Assembly (NCBI GenBank): GCA_947626775.1
Contig: CANQTL010000032.1
Span: 1 to 35,244, forward strand
Reading direction: 5' to 3'
Origin: an uncultured Lachnospiraceae bacterium
GTDB lineage: Bacteria > Bacillota > Clostridia > Lachnospirales > Lachnospiraceae
DNA: 35,244 nt
In this document: positions 25,463 through 34,938 of the stretch, in pieces
How positions within the stretch are numbered: the stretch's first letter is position 1
Layout: every line of letters begins with the position of its first letter
Made by a program: the position numbers and the translations under genes
The notes under the pieces: generated by a model
Database searches by the model: none
What the model was told of the DNA's origin: nothing
The model's input: only the letters and a program-made list of their open reading frames with translations

Positions 25463-28400
25463 ATGTCAGATTTAAGACAAGAAACCTACCAACCTATGAC
25501 ATTTGATGCCATCAAGATCGGTTTGGCATCGCCCGAAAAAATCAGAGAGTGGTCCAGAGGCGAAGTTACCAAGCCGGAAACCATTAACTATAGAACGTTA
25601 AAGCCCGAGAAAGAGGGCCTGTTCTGCGAGAAGATCTTCGGGCCGAGCAAGGACTGGGAGTGCCACTGCGGCAAGTATAAGAAGATCAGATATAAGGGCG
25701 TTGTCTGCGACCGATGCGGCGTTGAGGTCACGAAAGCGAGCGTCCGCAGGGAGCGCATGGGACATATTGAACTGGCGGCGCCGGTTTCCCATATATGGTA
25801 TTTCAAGGGGATTCCCAGCCGCATGGGCCTGATCCTGGACCTGTCGCCGAGAGTGCTTGAGAAGGTGCTGTACTTTGCCTCCTATATCGTGCTGGACGGC
25901 GGCGAGAGCGATCTGGAATACAAGCAGGTGCTCACCGAGAAGGAGTACCAGGACGCCAGAGAGACATGGGGAAACAGGTTCCGGGTAGGCATGGGCGCGG
26001 AGGCGATCAAGGAGCTTCTGCAGGCGATCGACCTGGAGACGGAGGCGGCTCAGCTGAAGGAAGAGCTGCGCGAGTCGATGGGACAGAAGCGCGCCCGCAT
26101 CATCAAGAGACTGGAAGTGGTAGAGGCGTTCAGGGAGTCCGGCAATCAGCCCGAGTGGATGATTATGGACGCGATTCCCGTGATCCCGCCCGATCTGCGC
26201 CCTATGGTGCAGCTGGACGGCGGTCGTTTTGCGACCAGCGATCTGAACGATCTGTACAGGAGAATCATCAACAGGAACAACCGTCTGAAGAGACTGCTGG
26301 AGCTGGGCGCGCCGGATATCATCGTGCGCAACGAGAAGAGAATGCTGCAGGAGGCTGTGGACGCCCTGATCGACAACGGCAGAAGAGGACGCCCTGTGAC
26401 CGGCCCCGGCAACAGAGCGCTCAAATCCCTGTCCGATATGCTGAAGGGTAAATCCGGACGTTTCCGTCAGAATCTGCTCGGCAAGCGCGTCGATTACTCG
26501 GGACGTTCCGTTATCGTGGTGGGACCGGAGTTAAAGATTTATCAGTGCGGCCTGCCGAAAGAGATGGCGATCGAACTGTTCAAGCCTTTTGTCATGAAGG
26601 AACTGGTGTCGAGAGGCATCTCGCAGAATATCAAGCATGCCAAGAAACTGGTGGAGAGGCTGGACGCTCAGGTGTGGGACGTTCTGGAGGAGGTTATCAC
26701 GGAGCATCCTGTGATGCTGAACCGCGCGCCTACGCTGCACAGGCTTGGTATCCAGGCGTTCGAGCCGATTCTGGTAGAGGGCAAGGCGATCAAGCTGCAT
26801 CCGCTCGTATGTACGGCGTTCAACGCCGATTTCGACGGCGACCAGATGGCGGTGCATCTGCCGCTGTCGGTGGAGGCGCAGGCAGAGTGCCGTTTCCTGC
26901 TGCTGTCCCCGAACAATCTGCTGAAGCCGTCTGACGGCGGACCGGTGGCGGTGCCGTCCCAGGATATGGTGCTCGGCATCTACTATCTGACACAGGAGAG
27001 ACCCGGCGCAGTCGGAGAGGGCAAGTTCTTCAAGAACGTGAACGAGGCAATTCTGGCTTATGAGAACGGCGCATGTACGCTGCACTCCAAAATCAAGGTG
27101 AGAGTCACCAAGAAGACGCCCGACGGCGGCGAGGTGAGCGGCGTCGTGGAGTCCACGCTGGGAAGATTTCTGTTCAATGAGATCCTGCCGCAGGATCTGG
27201 GTTATGTGGACAGGGAAAAACCGGAAGATCTGCTGAAGCTGGAGGTGGATTTCCATGTCGGCAAGAAAGAGTTAAAACAGATTTTGGAAAAGGTCATCAA
27301 CATCCACGGCGCCGTCAAGACGGCGGAGGTGCTCGACCTGATCAAATCGACCGGATATAAGTATTCTACCAGAGCGGCGATGACCGTATCCATCTCGGAT
27401 ATGACCGTGCCGGCTAAGAAAGAAGAAATGCTGGAGGCGGCGCAGGCCACGGTAGACAAGATTTCCAGAGACTTCAGACGAGGCAGGATCACGGAGGAAG
27501 AGAGATATCGTGCAGTCGTGGATACCTGGAACGAGACGGATAAGGAACTGACCGAGGTTCTGCTGAACGGTCTGGATAAGTACAACAATATCTATATGAT
27601 GGCGGATTCCGGCGCCCGCGGTTCCAATCAGCAGATCAAACAGCTGGCGGGTATGAGAGGACTGATGGCGGATACGATGGGAAGAACCATCGAGCTGCCG
27701 ATCAAATCCAATTTCCGAGAGGGCCTGGATGTGCTGGAGTATTTCATGTCGGCGCACGGCGCCCGCAAGGGTCTGTCCGATACGGCGCTGCGCACGGCGG
27801 ACTCCGGTTATCTGACCAGACGTATGGTGGACGTCTCACAGGAACTGATTATCCGAGAGACGGACTGCTGCGAGGGCAGAGACGAGATCCCGGGCATGAC
27901 CGTAAAGGCGTTCATGGACGGCAAGGAGACGATAGAGAGCCTGAAAGACAGGATCACGGGACGTTTCTCCTGCGAGGATATCAAAGACAAAAAAGGCAAT
28001 ATTATCGTCAGGAAAAATCATATGATCACGCCGGCCCGCGCGGCGAAGATCATGGAAGCGGGCGTCAATGAGGAAGGGAAAGCGGTCTGGGAGGTCAACG
28101 AGGACGGCGAGCAGACCGGAGCCGGCGTAAAGATCCGGACGATCCTGACCTGCCGTTCCCATGTGGGTATCTGCGCGAAATGCTACGGCGCGAATATGGC
28201 GACAGGCGAGGCGGTACAGGTCGGCGAAGCGGTAGGTATCATCGCCGCACAGTCTATCGGCGAGCCCGGCACACAGCTTACGATGCGTACCTTCCATGCG
28301 GGCGGCGTTGCCGGCGACGATATCACACAGGGTCTGCCCCGTGTAGAGGAGCTTTTCGAGGCGCGTAAGCCTAAGGGACTTGCAATTATTGCAGAGTTTG

Positions 28401-29254
28401 GCGGCGTGGCCACGATCAAGGATACGAAGAAGAAGAGAGAAGTTGTCATCACCAACAATGAGACGGGCGAATCCAAGACGTACCTGATCTCCTACGGATC
28501 CAGAATCAAGATCACGGACGGCGCGGTGCTGGAAGCGGGCGACGAGCTGACGGAGGGAAGCGTGAACCCCCACGATCTTCTGAAGATCAAGGGTATCCGC
28601 GCAGTGCAGGATTACATGCTGCGCGAGGTGCAGCGCGTATACCGGCTGCAGGGCGTTGACATCGCCGACAAGCACATCGAAGTCATCGTGCGCCAGATGC
28701 TCAAGAAAGTGCGCATCGAGAACAGCGGGGACACGGAGTTCCTGCCGGGTACGCTGGTGGATGTGCTGGACTACGAGGATCTGAATGAGAGGCTGATTAG
28801 CGAGGGCAAAGAACCCGCGGAAGGCAAACAGATCCTGCTCGGCATTACCAAAGCGGCTCTGGCGACAGATTCCTTCCTGTCGGCGGCGTCCTTCCAGGAG
28901 ACGACCAAGGTGCTCACCGAGGCTGCGATCAAGGGGAAGGTTGACTCCCTGATCGGTCTGAAGGAGAATGTGATCATCGGTAAGCTGATCCCTGCCGGAA
29001 CGGGTATGAAGCGCTACCGCGACACGCGTCTCAGCACGGACGAGAATCTGCTCAGCAGGCTGGCGGCGGAGGATGAATTGGATTTTGACGAGGGATTCGG
29101 CGAAGAAGAGCCGGAACCCGCCGACGAAGCCCTGGAGATCGACATGGAGGAGGACGGGGAAATCCTGGAGACCGAAGAGGAGATCGATTATGAGGAGGCC
29201 GAAACCGCAGAGACGGAAGAGAGCGAAGAGCTGGAACCCGTACAGGCGGATTAA
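25463..29254 (+). CDS. rpoC: DNA-directed RNA polymerase subunit beta'
   Basis: This is 1263 aa from the ATG at 25463. An in-frame TTG at 25457 lies nearer the ideal spacing from AAGGAG, so the start may be two codons earlier. The N-terminal zinc finger ([20 protein letters not shown]), the catalytic NADFDGD with three Mg-binding aspartates, the trigger-loop region and the second zinc site ([13 protein letters not shown]) are intact, followed by [20 protein letters not shown]. The C-terminal tail of about 60 residues is almost entirely Glu/Asp-rich. It ends the rpoBC unit at the hairpin 29297-29349. Confidence 0.99.
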   Translation: MSDLRQETYQPMTFDAIKIGLASPEKIREWSRGEVTKPETINYRTLKPEKEGLFCEKIFGPSKDWECHCGKYKKIRYKGVVCDRCGVEVTKASVRRERMGHIELAAPVSHIWYFKGIPSRMGLILDLSPRVLEKVLYFASYIVLDGGESDLEYKQVLTEKEYQDARETWGNRFRVGMGAEAIKELLQAIDLETEAAQLKEELRESMGQKRARIIKRLEVVEAFRESGNQPEWMIMDAIPVIPPDLRPMVQLDGGRFATSDLNDLYRRIINRNNRLKRLLELGAPDIIVRNEKRMLQEAVDALIDNGRRGRPVTGPGNRALKSLSDMLKGKSGRFRQNLLGKRVDYSGRSVIVVGPELKIYQCGLPKEMAIELFKPFVMKELVSRGISQNIKHAKKLVERLDAQVWDVLEEVITEHPVMLNRAPTLHRLGIQAFEPILVEGKAIKLHPLVCTAFNADFDGDQMAVHLPLSVEAQAECRFLLLSPNNLLKPSDGGPVAVPSQDMVLGIYYLTQERPGAVGEGKFFKNVNEAILAYENGACTLHSKIKVRVTKKTPDGGEVSGVVESTLGRFLFNEILPQDLGYVDREKPEDLLKLEVDFHVGKKELKQILEKVINIHGAVKTAEVLDLIKSTGYKYSTRAAMTVSISDMTVPAKKEEMLEAAQATVDKISRDFRRGRITEEERYRAVVDTWNETDKELTEVLLNGLDKYNNIYMMADSGARGSNQQIKQLAGMRGLMADTMGRTIELPIKSNFREGLDVLEYFMSAHGARKGLSDTALRTADSGYLTRRMVDVSQELIIRETDCCEGRDEIPGMTVKAFMDGKETIESLKDRITGRFSCEDIKDKKGNIIVRKNHMITPARAAKIMEAGVNEEGKAVWEVNEDGEQTGAGVKIRTILTCRSHVGICAKCYGANMATGEAVQVGEAVGIIAAQSIGEPGTQLTMRTFHAGGVAGDDITQGLPRVEELFEARKPKGLAIIAEFGGVATIKDTKKKREVVITNNETGESKTYLISYGSRIKITDGAVLEAGDELTEGSVNPHDLLKIKGIRAVQDYMLREVQRVYRLQGVDIADKHIEVIVRQMLKKVRIENSGDTEFLPGTLVDVLDYEDLNERLISEGKEPAEGKQILLGITKAALATDSFLSAASFQETTKVLTEAAIKGKVDSLIGLKENVIIGKLIPAGTGMKRYRDTRLSTDENLLSRLAAEDELDFDEGFGEEEPEPADEALEIDMEEDGEILETEEEIDYEEAETAETEESEELEPVQAD

Positions 29255-29291
29255 GGGCGCCTGTAGTATCTTCGCATTCTGAAAAAATGTA

Positions 29292-29320
29292 TTGACAACG
29301 CATTCACGTGCAAGTATACT
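29292..29320 (+). promoter_or_regulatory. Promoter of the rpsL-rpsG-fusA operon, inside the rpoC terminator
   Basis: TTGACA (29292-29297), exactly 17 nt, TATACT (29315-29320). The spacer is the left arm of the terminator stem and the -10 lies in its loop. Predicted start is about 29327, just before the right arm. Confidence 0.85.
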
Positions 29321-29349
29321 AATTTAGTGTGCACGTGAATGCGTTTTTT
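29297..29349 (+). terminator. Terminator of rpoBC with a promoter in its loop
   Basis: AACGCATTCACGTGCA (29297-29312) and TGCACGTGAATGCGTT (29330-29345) are a perfect 16-bp inverted repeat with a 17-nt loop, followed by more T (T6 in total to 29349). Transcripts from rpoC would fold it; transcripts begun at the loop promoter would carry only one arm. Confidence 0.85.
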
Positions 29350-29392
29350 ACGCTGCGCAGATTTCTACTTTATATTATAGGAGGTGAAAAGA

Positions 29393-29806
29393 ATGCCAAC
29401 ATTTAACCAGTTAGTCAGAAAAGGACGTCAGACATCCGCCAAGAAGTCCACGGCGCCTGCATTGCTGAAAGGGTACAATTCCCTTCACAAGACGGCGATC
29501 GACACGGCTTCCCCGCAGAAGAGAGGTGTCTGCACCGCTGTCAAGACAGCAACTCCTAAAAAGCCTAACTCAGCGCTCAGAAAGATTGCCAGAGTACGTC
29601 TTTCCAACGGGATCGAAGTGACGAGCTACATCCCCGGCGAGGGTCACAATCTGCAGGAGCACAGCGTTGTCCTGATCCGTGGCGGCAGGGTAAAAGATCT
29701 GCCCGGTACAAGATACCACATTATCAGAGGTACGCTGGACACCGCAGGCGTTGCCAACAGAAAGCAGGCCCGCTCCAAGTACGGCGCTAAGAGACCGAAA
29801 AAGTAG
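29393..29806 (+). CDS. rpsL: 30S ribosomal protein S12
   Basis: This is 137 aa from the ATG at 29393 (AGGAGGTG upstream; an in-frame start three codons earlier overlaps the SD). It starts [24 protein letters not shown] and GGRVKDLPG, which carry the two lysines altered in streptomycin resistance, are wild type. It sits at the decoding centre. First gene of the str operon rpsL-rpsG-fusA. Confidence 0.98.
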   Translation: MPTFNQLVRKGRQTSAKKSTAPALLKGYNSLHKTAIDTASPQKRGVCTAVKTATPKKPNSALRKIARVRLSNGIEVTSYIPGEGHNLQEHSVVLIRGGRVKDLPGTRYHIIRGTLDTAGVANRKQARSKYGAKRPKK

Positions 29807-30514
<708 letters not shown>

Positions 30515-30537
30515 AGTAAATAAAGGAGGAGAAAACC

Positions 30538-32655
30538 TTGGCTGGAAGAGAATATCCGCTGGAGAGAACCAGGAATATAGGTATTATGGCTCATATCGAC
30601 GCCGGCAAGACGACATTGACAGAGCGTATCCTGTATTATACCGGTGTTAACTACAAGATCGGTGATACTCATGAAGGCACGGCTACCATGGACTGGATGG
30701 AGCAGGAGCAGGAGAGAGGCATCACGATCACATCAGCCGCTACCACATGCCACTGGACTCTGGAAGAGAACTGCAAGCCCAAGCCGGGTGCGCTGGAGCA
30801 TCGAATCAACATCATAGATACTCCCGGGCACGTTGACTTTACGGTAGAAGTTGAGCGTTCACTCCGTGTACTCGACGGCGCCGTAGGCGTATTTTGTGCG
30901 AAGGGTGGCGTCGAGCCACAGTCAGAGAATGTCTGGAGACAGGCTGATACCTACAATGTACCGAGAATGGCGTTCATCAATAAGATGGATATCCTGGGCG
31001 CCAATTTCTACGGTGCGGTAGATCAGATCAGAACAAGATTAGGTAAAAACGCGATCGTTCTGCAGCTGCCGATCGGCAAGGAGGACGATTTCAAGGGGAT
31101 CATCGACTTATTCGAGATGAAAGCCTACATCTATAATGATGAGAAGGGCGAGGACATCACGGTGACGGACATCCCCGCCGATATGGTGGACGAGGCCAAC
31201 AAGTACCGTGACGAGCTGATCGAGAAGGTCTGCGAGCTGGACGATGATCTCACCATGATGTATCTGGAGGGCGAGGAGCCTTCCGTAGAAGATATGAAAA
31301 AAGCGCTGCGCAGAGGGACATGCGAGTGTACGGCTGTTCCCGTATGCTGCGGTTCCGCTTACAGAAACAAGGGCGTACAGAAACTCCTGGATGCAATTCT
31401 GGAGTATATGCCGGCGCCTACGGACATCCCCGCGATCAAAGGCGTCGATCCGCAGGGCAACGAAGTCGAGAGACATTCTTCCGATGACGAGCCTTTTGCG
31501 GCGCTGGCGTTCAAGATCATGGCAGATCCGTTTGTCGGCAAGCTGGCGTTCTTCCGCGTATATTCCGGCACGCTGAACTCCGGTTCCTACGTGCTGAACG
31601 CGACGAAGGACAAGAAGGAGCGCGTAGGGCGTATCCTGCAGATGCACGCCAACAAGAGAGCGGAGCTTGACAAGGTGTATTCCGGCGATATCGCCGCGGC
31701 GGTAGGTTTCAAGCTCACCACCACGGGCGATACGATCTGCGACGAACAGCATCCGGTTATCCTGGAGTCCATGGAGTTCCCAGAGCCGGTTATCGAGCTG
31801 GCGATCGAGCCCAAGACCAAGGCCGGTCAGGGCAAGATGGGCGAGGCTCTTGCAAAGCTGGCGGAGGAGGATCCTACTTTCCGCGCACACACCGATCCCG
31901 AGACGGGACAGACCATCATCGCGGGCATGGGCGAGCTGCATCTGGAGATTATCGTGGACCGTCTGCTTCGCGAGTACAAGGTAGAGGCGAATGTGGGCGC
32001 TCCCCAGGTCGCATACAAGGAGACGTTTACCAAGCCTGTCGATCAGGAGTACAAGTACGCCAAGCAGTCCGGCGGACGCGGACAGTATGGTCACTGTAAA
32101 GTTAAGTTCGAGCCTATGGATCCGAACGGCGAAGAGACCTTTAAGTATGAGTCCAGCGTAGTCGGCGGCGCGATCCCCAAGGAGTATATCCCCGCGATCG
32201 GCGAAGGTATCGAAGAGGCGGCGAAAGCCGGCATCTTGGGAGGCTTCCCGGTACTGGGCGTTTCCGCCAATGTGTACGACGGTTCCTATCACGAAGTCGA
32301 TTCTTCCGAGATGGCGTTCCACATTGCGGGTTCCATGTGCTTCAAGGAGGCCATGAAAAAGGCCAACCCCGTGCTGCTCGAGCCCATCATGAAGGTCGAA
32401 GTGACGATGCCGGAAGAGTATATGGGCGACGTGATCGGCGACATCAACGCGCGCCGCGGACGTATCGAAGGTATGGAAGATATCGGCGGCGGCAAGATGG
32501 TCAAGGGTTATGTGCCGCTTGCGGAGATGTTCGGTTATTCCACAGATCTGCGCTCCAGAACACAGGGACGAGGCAATTACTCCATGTTCTTCGAGAAGTA
32601 CGAGCAGGTGCCTAAGAACGTACAGGAAAAGGTTTTGGCAGCAAAAGCAAAGTAA
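30538..32655 (+). CDS. fusA: Elongation factor G (TTG start)
   Basis: This 705-aa translocase starts at TTG (30538), 8 nt after AAGGAGGAG; the second codon GCT gives the usual start [20 protein letters not shown]. GTPase motifs: AHIDAGKT (18-25), DTPGH, NKMD. Domains II-V follow, ending EKVLAAKAK. The TTG start of a highly expressed gene is notable but well supported. It is the last gene of the str operon; tuf has its own promoter. Confidence 0.98.
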   Translation: MAGREYPLERTRNIGIMAHIDAGKTTLTERILYYTGVNYKIGDTHEGTATMDWMEQEQERGITITSAATTCHWTLEENCKPKPGALEHRINIIDTPGHVDFTVEVERSLRVLDGAVGVFCAKGGVEPQSENVWRQADTYNVPRMAFINKMDILGANFYGAVDQIRTRLGKNAIVLQLPIGKEDDFKGIIDLFEMKAYIYNDEKGEDITVTDIPADMVDEANKYRDELIEKVCELDDDLTMMYLEGEEPSVEDMKKALRRGTCECTAVPVCCGSAYRNKGVQKLLDAILEYMPAPTDIPAIKGVDPQGNEVERHSSDDEPFAALAFKIMADPFVGKLAFFRVYSGTLNSGSYVLNATKDKKERVGRILQMHANKRAELDKVYSGDIAAAVGFKLTTTGDTICDEQHPVILESMEFPEPVIELAIEPKTKAGQGKMGEALAKLAEEDPTFRAHTDPETGQTIIAGMGELHLEIIVDRLLREYKVEANVGAPQVAYKETFTKPVDQEYKYAKQSGGRGQYGHCKVKFEPMDPNGEETFKYESSVVGGAIPKEYIPAIGEGIEEAAKAGILGGFPVLGVSANVYDGSYHEVDSSEMAFHIAGSMCFKEAMKKANPVLLEPIMKVEVTMPEEYMGDVIGDINARRGRIEGMEDIGGGKMVKGYVPLAEMFGYSTDLRSRTQGRGNYSMFFEKYEQVPKNVQEKVLAAKAK

Positions 32656-32669
32656 ATTTGAGATAATAC

Positions 32670-32698
32670 TTGAAAATATTGGCAATCTTTAATATAAT
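32670..32698 (+). promoter_or_regulatory. Promoter of tuf
   Basis: TTGAAA (32670-32675), 17 nt, TATAAT (32693-32698). Predicted start about 32705; the 58-nt leader ends in AAGGAGG before the tuf ATG. Confidence 0.8.
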
Positions 32699-32762
32699 CA
32701 AAGATAGCTGATTGTGCAGAAACTATTAAAAATTTATCTATTTTGTAAGGAGGACTTTAGAA

Positions 32763-33950
32763 ATGGCTAAAGCTAAGTTTGAAAGAACCAAACCCCATTG
32801 TAATATTGGTACCATTGGTCACGTCGATCACGGTAAGACGACTCTGACCGCTGCGATCACCAAGGTGCTGGCCGAGAGAGTTGCGGGTAACGTCGCAACG
32901 GATTTCGAGAACATCGATAAGGCTCCCGAGGAGAGAGAGAGAGGTATCACGATCTCTACCGCTCACGTTGAGTACGAGACGGAGAAGAGACACTATGCAC
33001 ACGTTGACTGCCCTGGCCATGCCGACTATGTAAAGAACATGATCACCGGCGCGGCGCAGATGGATGGCGCAATCCTCGTAGTAGCGGCTACCGACGGCGT
33101 TATGGCACAGACCAAGGAGCATATCCTTCTGTCCCGTCAGGTAGGCGTTCCCTATATCGTAGTGTTCATGAACAAGTGCGATATGGTAGACGATCCCGAG
33201 CTGCTGGAGCTGGTTGAGATGGAGATCACAGAGCAGCTGGAGGAGTATGAGTTCAAGGATTGCCCGATCATCAAGGGTTCCGCTCTGAAGGCTCTGGAGG
33301 ATCCTAAGGGCGAGTGGGGCGATAAGATCATGGAGCTGATGGATACCGTTGATTCCTATATCCCGGATCCTCAGCGTGATACGGATAAGCCTTTCCTGAT
33401 GCCTATTGAGGACGTCTTCTCCATCACGGGCCGCGGTACCGTTGCTACCGGTAGAGTAGAGCGCGGTGTCCTGCATATGTCCGATGAAGTTGAGATCATC
33501 GGTGTCAAGGAGGAGACGCAGAAGTCCGTTGTAACCGGTATCGAGATGTTCCGTAAGCTGCTTGACGAGGCACAGGCCGGCGATAACATCGGCGTACTGC
33601 TTCGTGGTATCCAGAGAACCGATATCGAGAGAGGACAGGTTCTCGCAAAGCCCGGCACGGTAACATGCCATAAGAAATTCACCGCTCAGGTATACGTTCT
33701 GACCAAGGACGAGGGTGGTCGTCATACACCTTTCTTCAACAACTACAGACCGCAGTTCTACTTCAGAACAACGGATATCACGGGCGTCTGCAACCTTCCT
33801 GCAGGCACGGAGATGTGCATGCCTGGCGATAACGTAGAGATGACCATCGAGCTGATCCATCCGATCGCTATGGAGCAGGGTCTTACGTTCGCGATCCGTG
33901 AGGGTGGTAGAACGGTTGGATCTGGTAGGGTTGCTACTATCATTGAGTAA
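32763..33950 (+). CDS. tuf: Elongation factor Tu
   Basis: This 395-aa protein has GHVDHGKT (19-26), switch I RGITIST, DCPGH, NKCD and domains II/III ending [10 protein letters not shown]. It delivers aminoacyl-tRNA to the ribosome. [11 protein letters not shown] in place of the common PMPQTREHILL is seen in Lachnospiraceae. SD AAGGAGG. Ends in a strong terminator. Confidence 0.99.
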   Translation: MAKAKFERTKPHCNIGTIGHVDHGKTTLTAAITKVLAERVAGNVATDFENIDKAPEERERGITISTAHVEYETEKRHYAHVDCPGHADYVKNMITGAAQMDGAILVVAATDGVMAQTKEHILLSRQVGVPYIVVFMNKCDMVDDPELLELVEMEITEQLEEYEFKDCPIIKGSALKALEDPKGEWGDKIMELMDTVDSYIPDPQRDTDKPFLMPIEDVFSITGRGTVATGRVERGVLHMSDEVEIIGVKEETQKSVVTGIEMFRKLLDEAQAGDNIGVLLRGIQRTDIERGQVLAKPGTVTCHKKFTAQVYVLTKDEGGRHTPFFNNYRPQFYFRTTDITGVCNLPAGTEMCMPGDNVEMTIELIHPIAMEQGLTFAIREGGRTVGSGRVATIIE

Positions 33951-33971
33951 TTGAAAAAATGCAGTAAAATC

Positions 33972-34004
33972 AAGGCTTCCGAGTGTATGCTCGGGAGCCT
34001 TTTT
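33972..34004 (+). terminator. Terminator of tuf
   Basis: AAGGCTTCCGAG (33972-33983) pairs with CTCGGGAGCCTT (33990-34001), one wobble, 6-nt loop, followed by T. It marks the end of the core operons. Confidence 0.92.
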
Positions 34005-34033
34005 GAATGGTGAGTAGTGGCGTAGGCTGCTCG

Positions 34034-34055
34034 TGCTTCTAAAATGCTTCTAAAA
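34034..34055. repeat. Tandem 11-nt duplication
   Basis: TGCTTCTAAAA occurs twice head-to-tail (34034-34044, 34045-34055), just where the sequence becomes AT-rich after tuf. It may be a scar of insertion or slippage. Confidence 0.7.
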
Positions 34056-34123
34056 ATTTGGGAATTGTGCATCCAAGGAATAAAAAAGTGCAGAATAGAA
34101 ATAATAGCCTCTGTAATATGCAG

Positions 34124-34152
34124 TTGACACAATCTGTTAATTGTCATATTAT
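34124..34152 (+). promoter_or_regulatory. Promoter of the type III toxin-antitoxin locus
   Basis: TTGACA (34124-34129), exactly 17 nt, TATTAT (34147-34152). Predicted start about 34159, immediately before the first antitoxin repeat. Perfect -35 and near-consensus -10 fit the strong antitoxin promoter expected. Confidence 0.8.
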
Positions 34153-34161
34153 AATTATAGA

Positions 34162-34214
34162 AAGGTCTCCATTAACCTTATGGTCTTGAACCATAGAAGA
34201 GATGAATATTAAAG
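34162..34214 (+). repeat. Antitoxin repeat 1 (53 nt)
   Basis: Left part: AAGGT-CTCCATTA-ACCTT hairpin (34162-34179). Middle: ATGGT-CTTGA-ACCAT hairpin. Right part: AAGAGATGAATATTAAAG. GAG of the right part can pair with CTC in the first loop, a possible pseudoknot. Confidence 0.85.
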
Positions 34215-34266
34215 AAGGTCTCCATTAACCTTCGGTAACCAATCCGTAAAGAGATGAACATTAAAG
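34215..34266 (+). repeat. Antitoxin repeat 2 (52 nt)
   Basis: It has the same 18-nt left part as repeat 1 and a right part differing at one base (AAGAGATGAACATTAAAG). The middle is a different sequence, with CGG and CCG able to pair around TAACCAAT. Confidence 0.85.
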
Positions 34267-34267
34267 A

Positions 34268-34296
34268 GTGGGAAGCGATGTCTTCCCACATTTTTT
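34268..34296 (+). terminator. Terminator between antitoxin repeats and toxin gene
   Basis: GTGGGAAG (34268-34275) pairs with CTTCCCAC (34282-34289), 6-nt loop, then A and TTTTTT (34291-34296). In type III loci this terminator keeps antitoxin RNA in excess and lets limited readthrough make toxin mRNA. Confidence 0.9.
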
Positions 34297-34322
34297 AGTC
34301 TAAAATACAGAGGAGTAGTATT

Positions 34323-34889
34323 ATGTTTACACTGGAGGGAAAGTTGATATTTGTGAATATCGACCAGAACTATCTTCAAAAACTGCATGAGGCATGTTCA
34401 GAAGTATATTATAGACCAAGTGGATACGAGAATAAGCCATACATAGGAATTATGATAAATAAAGATAATCGGAAATATGTTATTCCCTTGTCATCCGCCA
34501 AAGAGAAGCATAAGACATGGAAAAATGTTGATAAAGAATGTTTTTTAGTATATGAAATGGCGAAAAGGTCCAGCATGGGCAAGAATGATATATGGGTGCC
34601 AGCGGAAAATGACAATGTAAAACATATTCTTTCTATTCTGGATATCAAAAAGATGATCCCGATTGTTGACGGCGTGTATAGCAAAGTAGATATGAATCCC
34701 AGTGACGGTGATACAGATGATGTCAAAAAATATAAGGATCTGTTGAATAAGGAATATTCTTTTTGCCTAAAGATGATTGATGAAGTGATCAGAAGAGCTA
34801 ATAAGCTATATGATAAGCAGATGCTAACCGGGAAAGTGGCTAAGTTCTGCTGTGATTTTAAGGCGTTAGAGAAAGCGGCAGAAAAATAA
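34323..34889 (+). CDS. Type III toxin-antitoxin system toxin, ToxN/AbiQ-family endoribonuclease
   Basis: This 188-aa protein has the ToxN/AbiQ pattern. KPYIGIMINKDNRKYVIPLS (38-57) parallels the first core strands of ToxN, and PLSSAKEKH (55-63) parallels the ToxN PLTSPKKWH, so S57, S58 and K60 stand where ToxN has its active-site Thr-Ser-x-Lys. Later KKMIPIVDG matches the second core element, and the C-terminal helices run through YKDLLNKEYSFCL to a TGKVAKFCCDFKALE-type end. AGGAG lies 7 nt before the ATG. The gene is AT-rich unlike its neighbours, suggesting transfer. It follows the antitoxin repeats and terminator in canonical order. Known homologues are toxic RNases inhibited by the RNA repeats and can abort phage infection. 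Confidence 0.85.
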   Translation: MFTLEGKLIFVNIDQNYLQKLHEACSEVYYRPSGYENKPYIGIMINKDNRKYVIPLSSAKEKHKTWKNVDKECFLVYEMAKRSSMGKNDIWVPAENDNVKHILSILDIKKMIPIVDGVYSKVDMNPSDGDTDDVKKYKDLLNKEYSFCLKMIDEVIRRANKLYDKQMLTGKVAKFCCDFKALEKAAEK

Positions 34890-34891
34890 GG

Positions 34892-34924
34892 CGCGGATGG
34901 CTTTGTGACATTGAGCCATCCGCG
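34892..34924. terminator. Hairpin between convergent toxin and truncated gene
   Basis: CGCGGATGGCT (34892-34902) and AGCCATCCGCG (34914-34924) pair perfectly around an 11-nt loop. No T-tract follows on either strand, so it may slow or protect transcripts rather than terminate by itself. Confidence 0.5.
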
Positions 34925-34938
34925 AGTGATTGAACGGA

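Larger units (their letters stand above)
34159..34296 (+). ncRNA. Type III antitoxin RNA (two repeats plus terminator)
   Basis: The predicted transcript has two tandem repeats (34162-34214, 53 nt; 34215-34266, 52 nt) and ends at an intrinsic terminator. In type III systems the toxin cuts such an RNA into single repeat units that wrap and inhibit it. Here each unit has identical 18-nt left ends and near-identical 18-nt right ends around a variable middle. A repeat size near 50 nt and two copies are compatible with CptIN- or TenpIN-like members rather than the about 36-nt ToxI repeats. The subfamily is not decided. Confidence 0.82.

Noticed and set aside
30538..30540. Doubt that fusA starts at TTG
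   Set aside because: Strong SD at correct spacing and the family N-terminus both begin here; no nearby ATG fits.
34150..34155. TATAAT as the -10 of the toxin-antitoxin promoter
   Set aside because: It would be 20 nt from TTGACA; TATTAT at 34147-34152 gives the ideal 17.
34162..34266. The two repeats as a CRISPR remnant
   Set aside because: Units are directly adjacent without spacers, 52-53 nt long and followed by a terminator and a ToxN-like gene; no cas genes.
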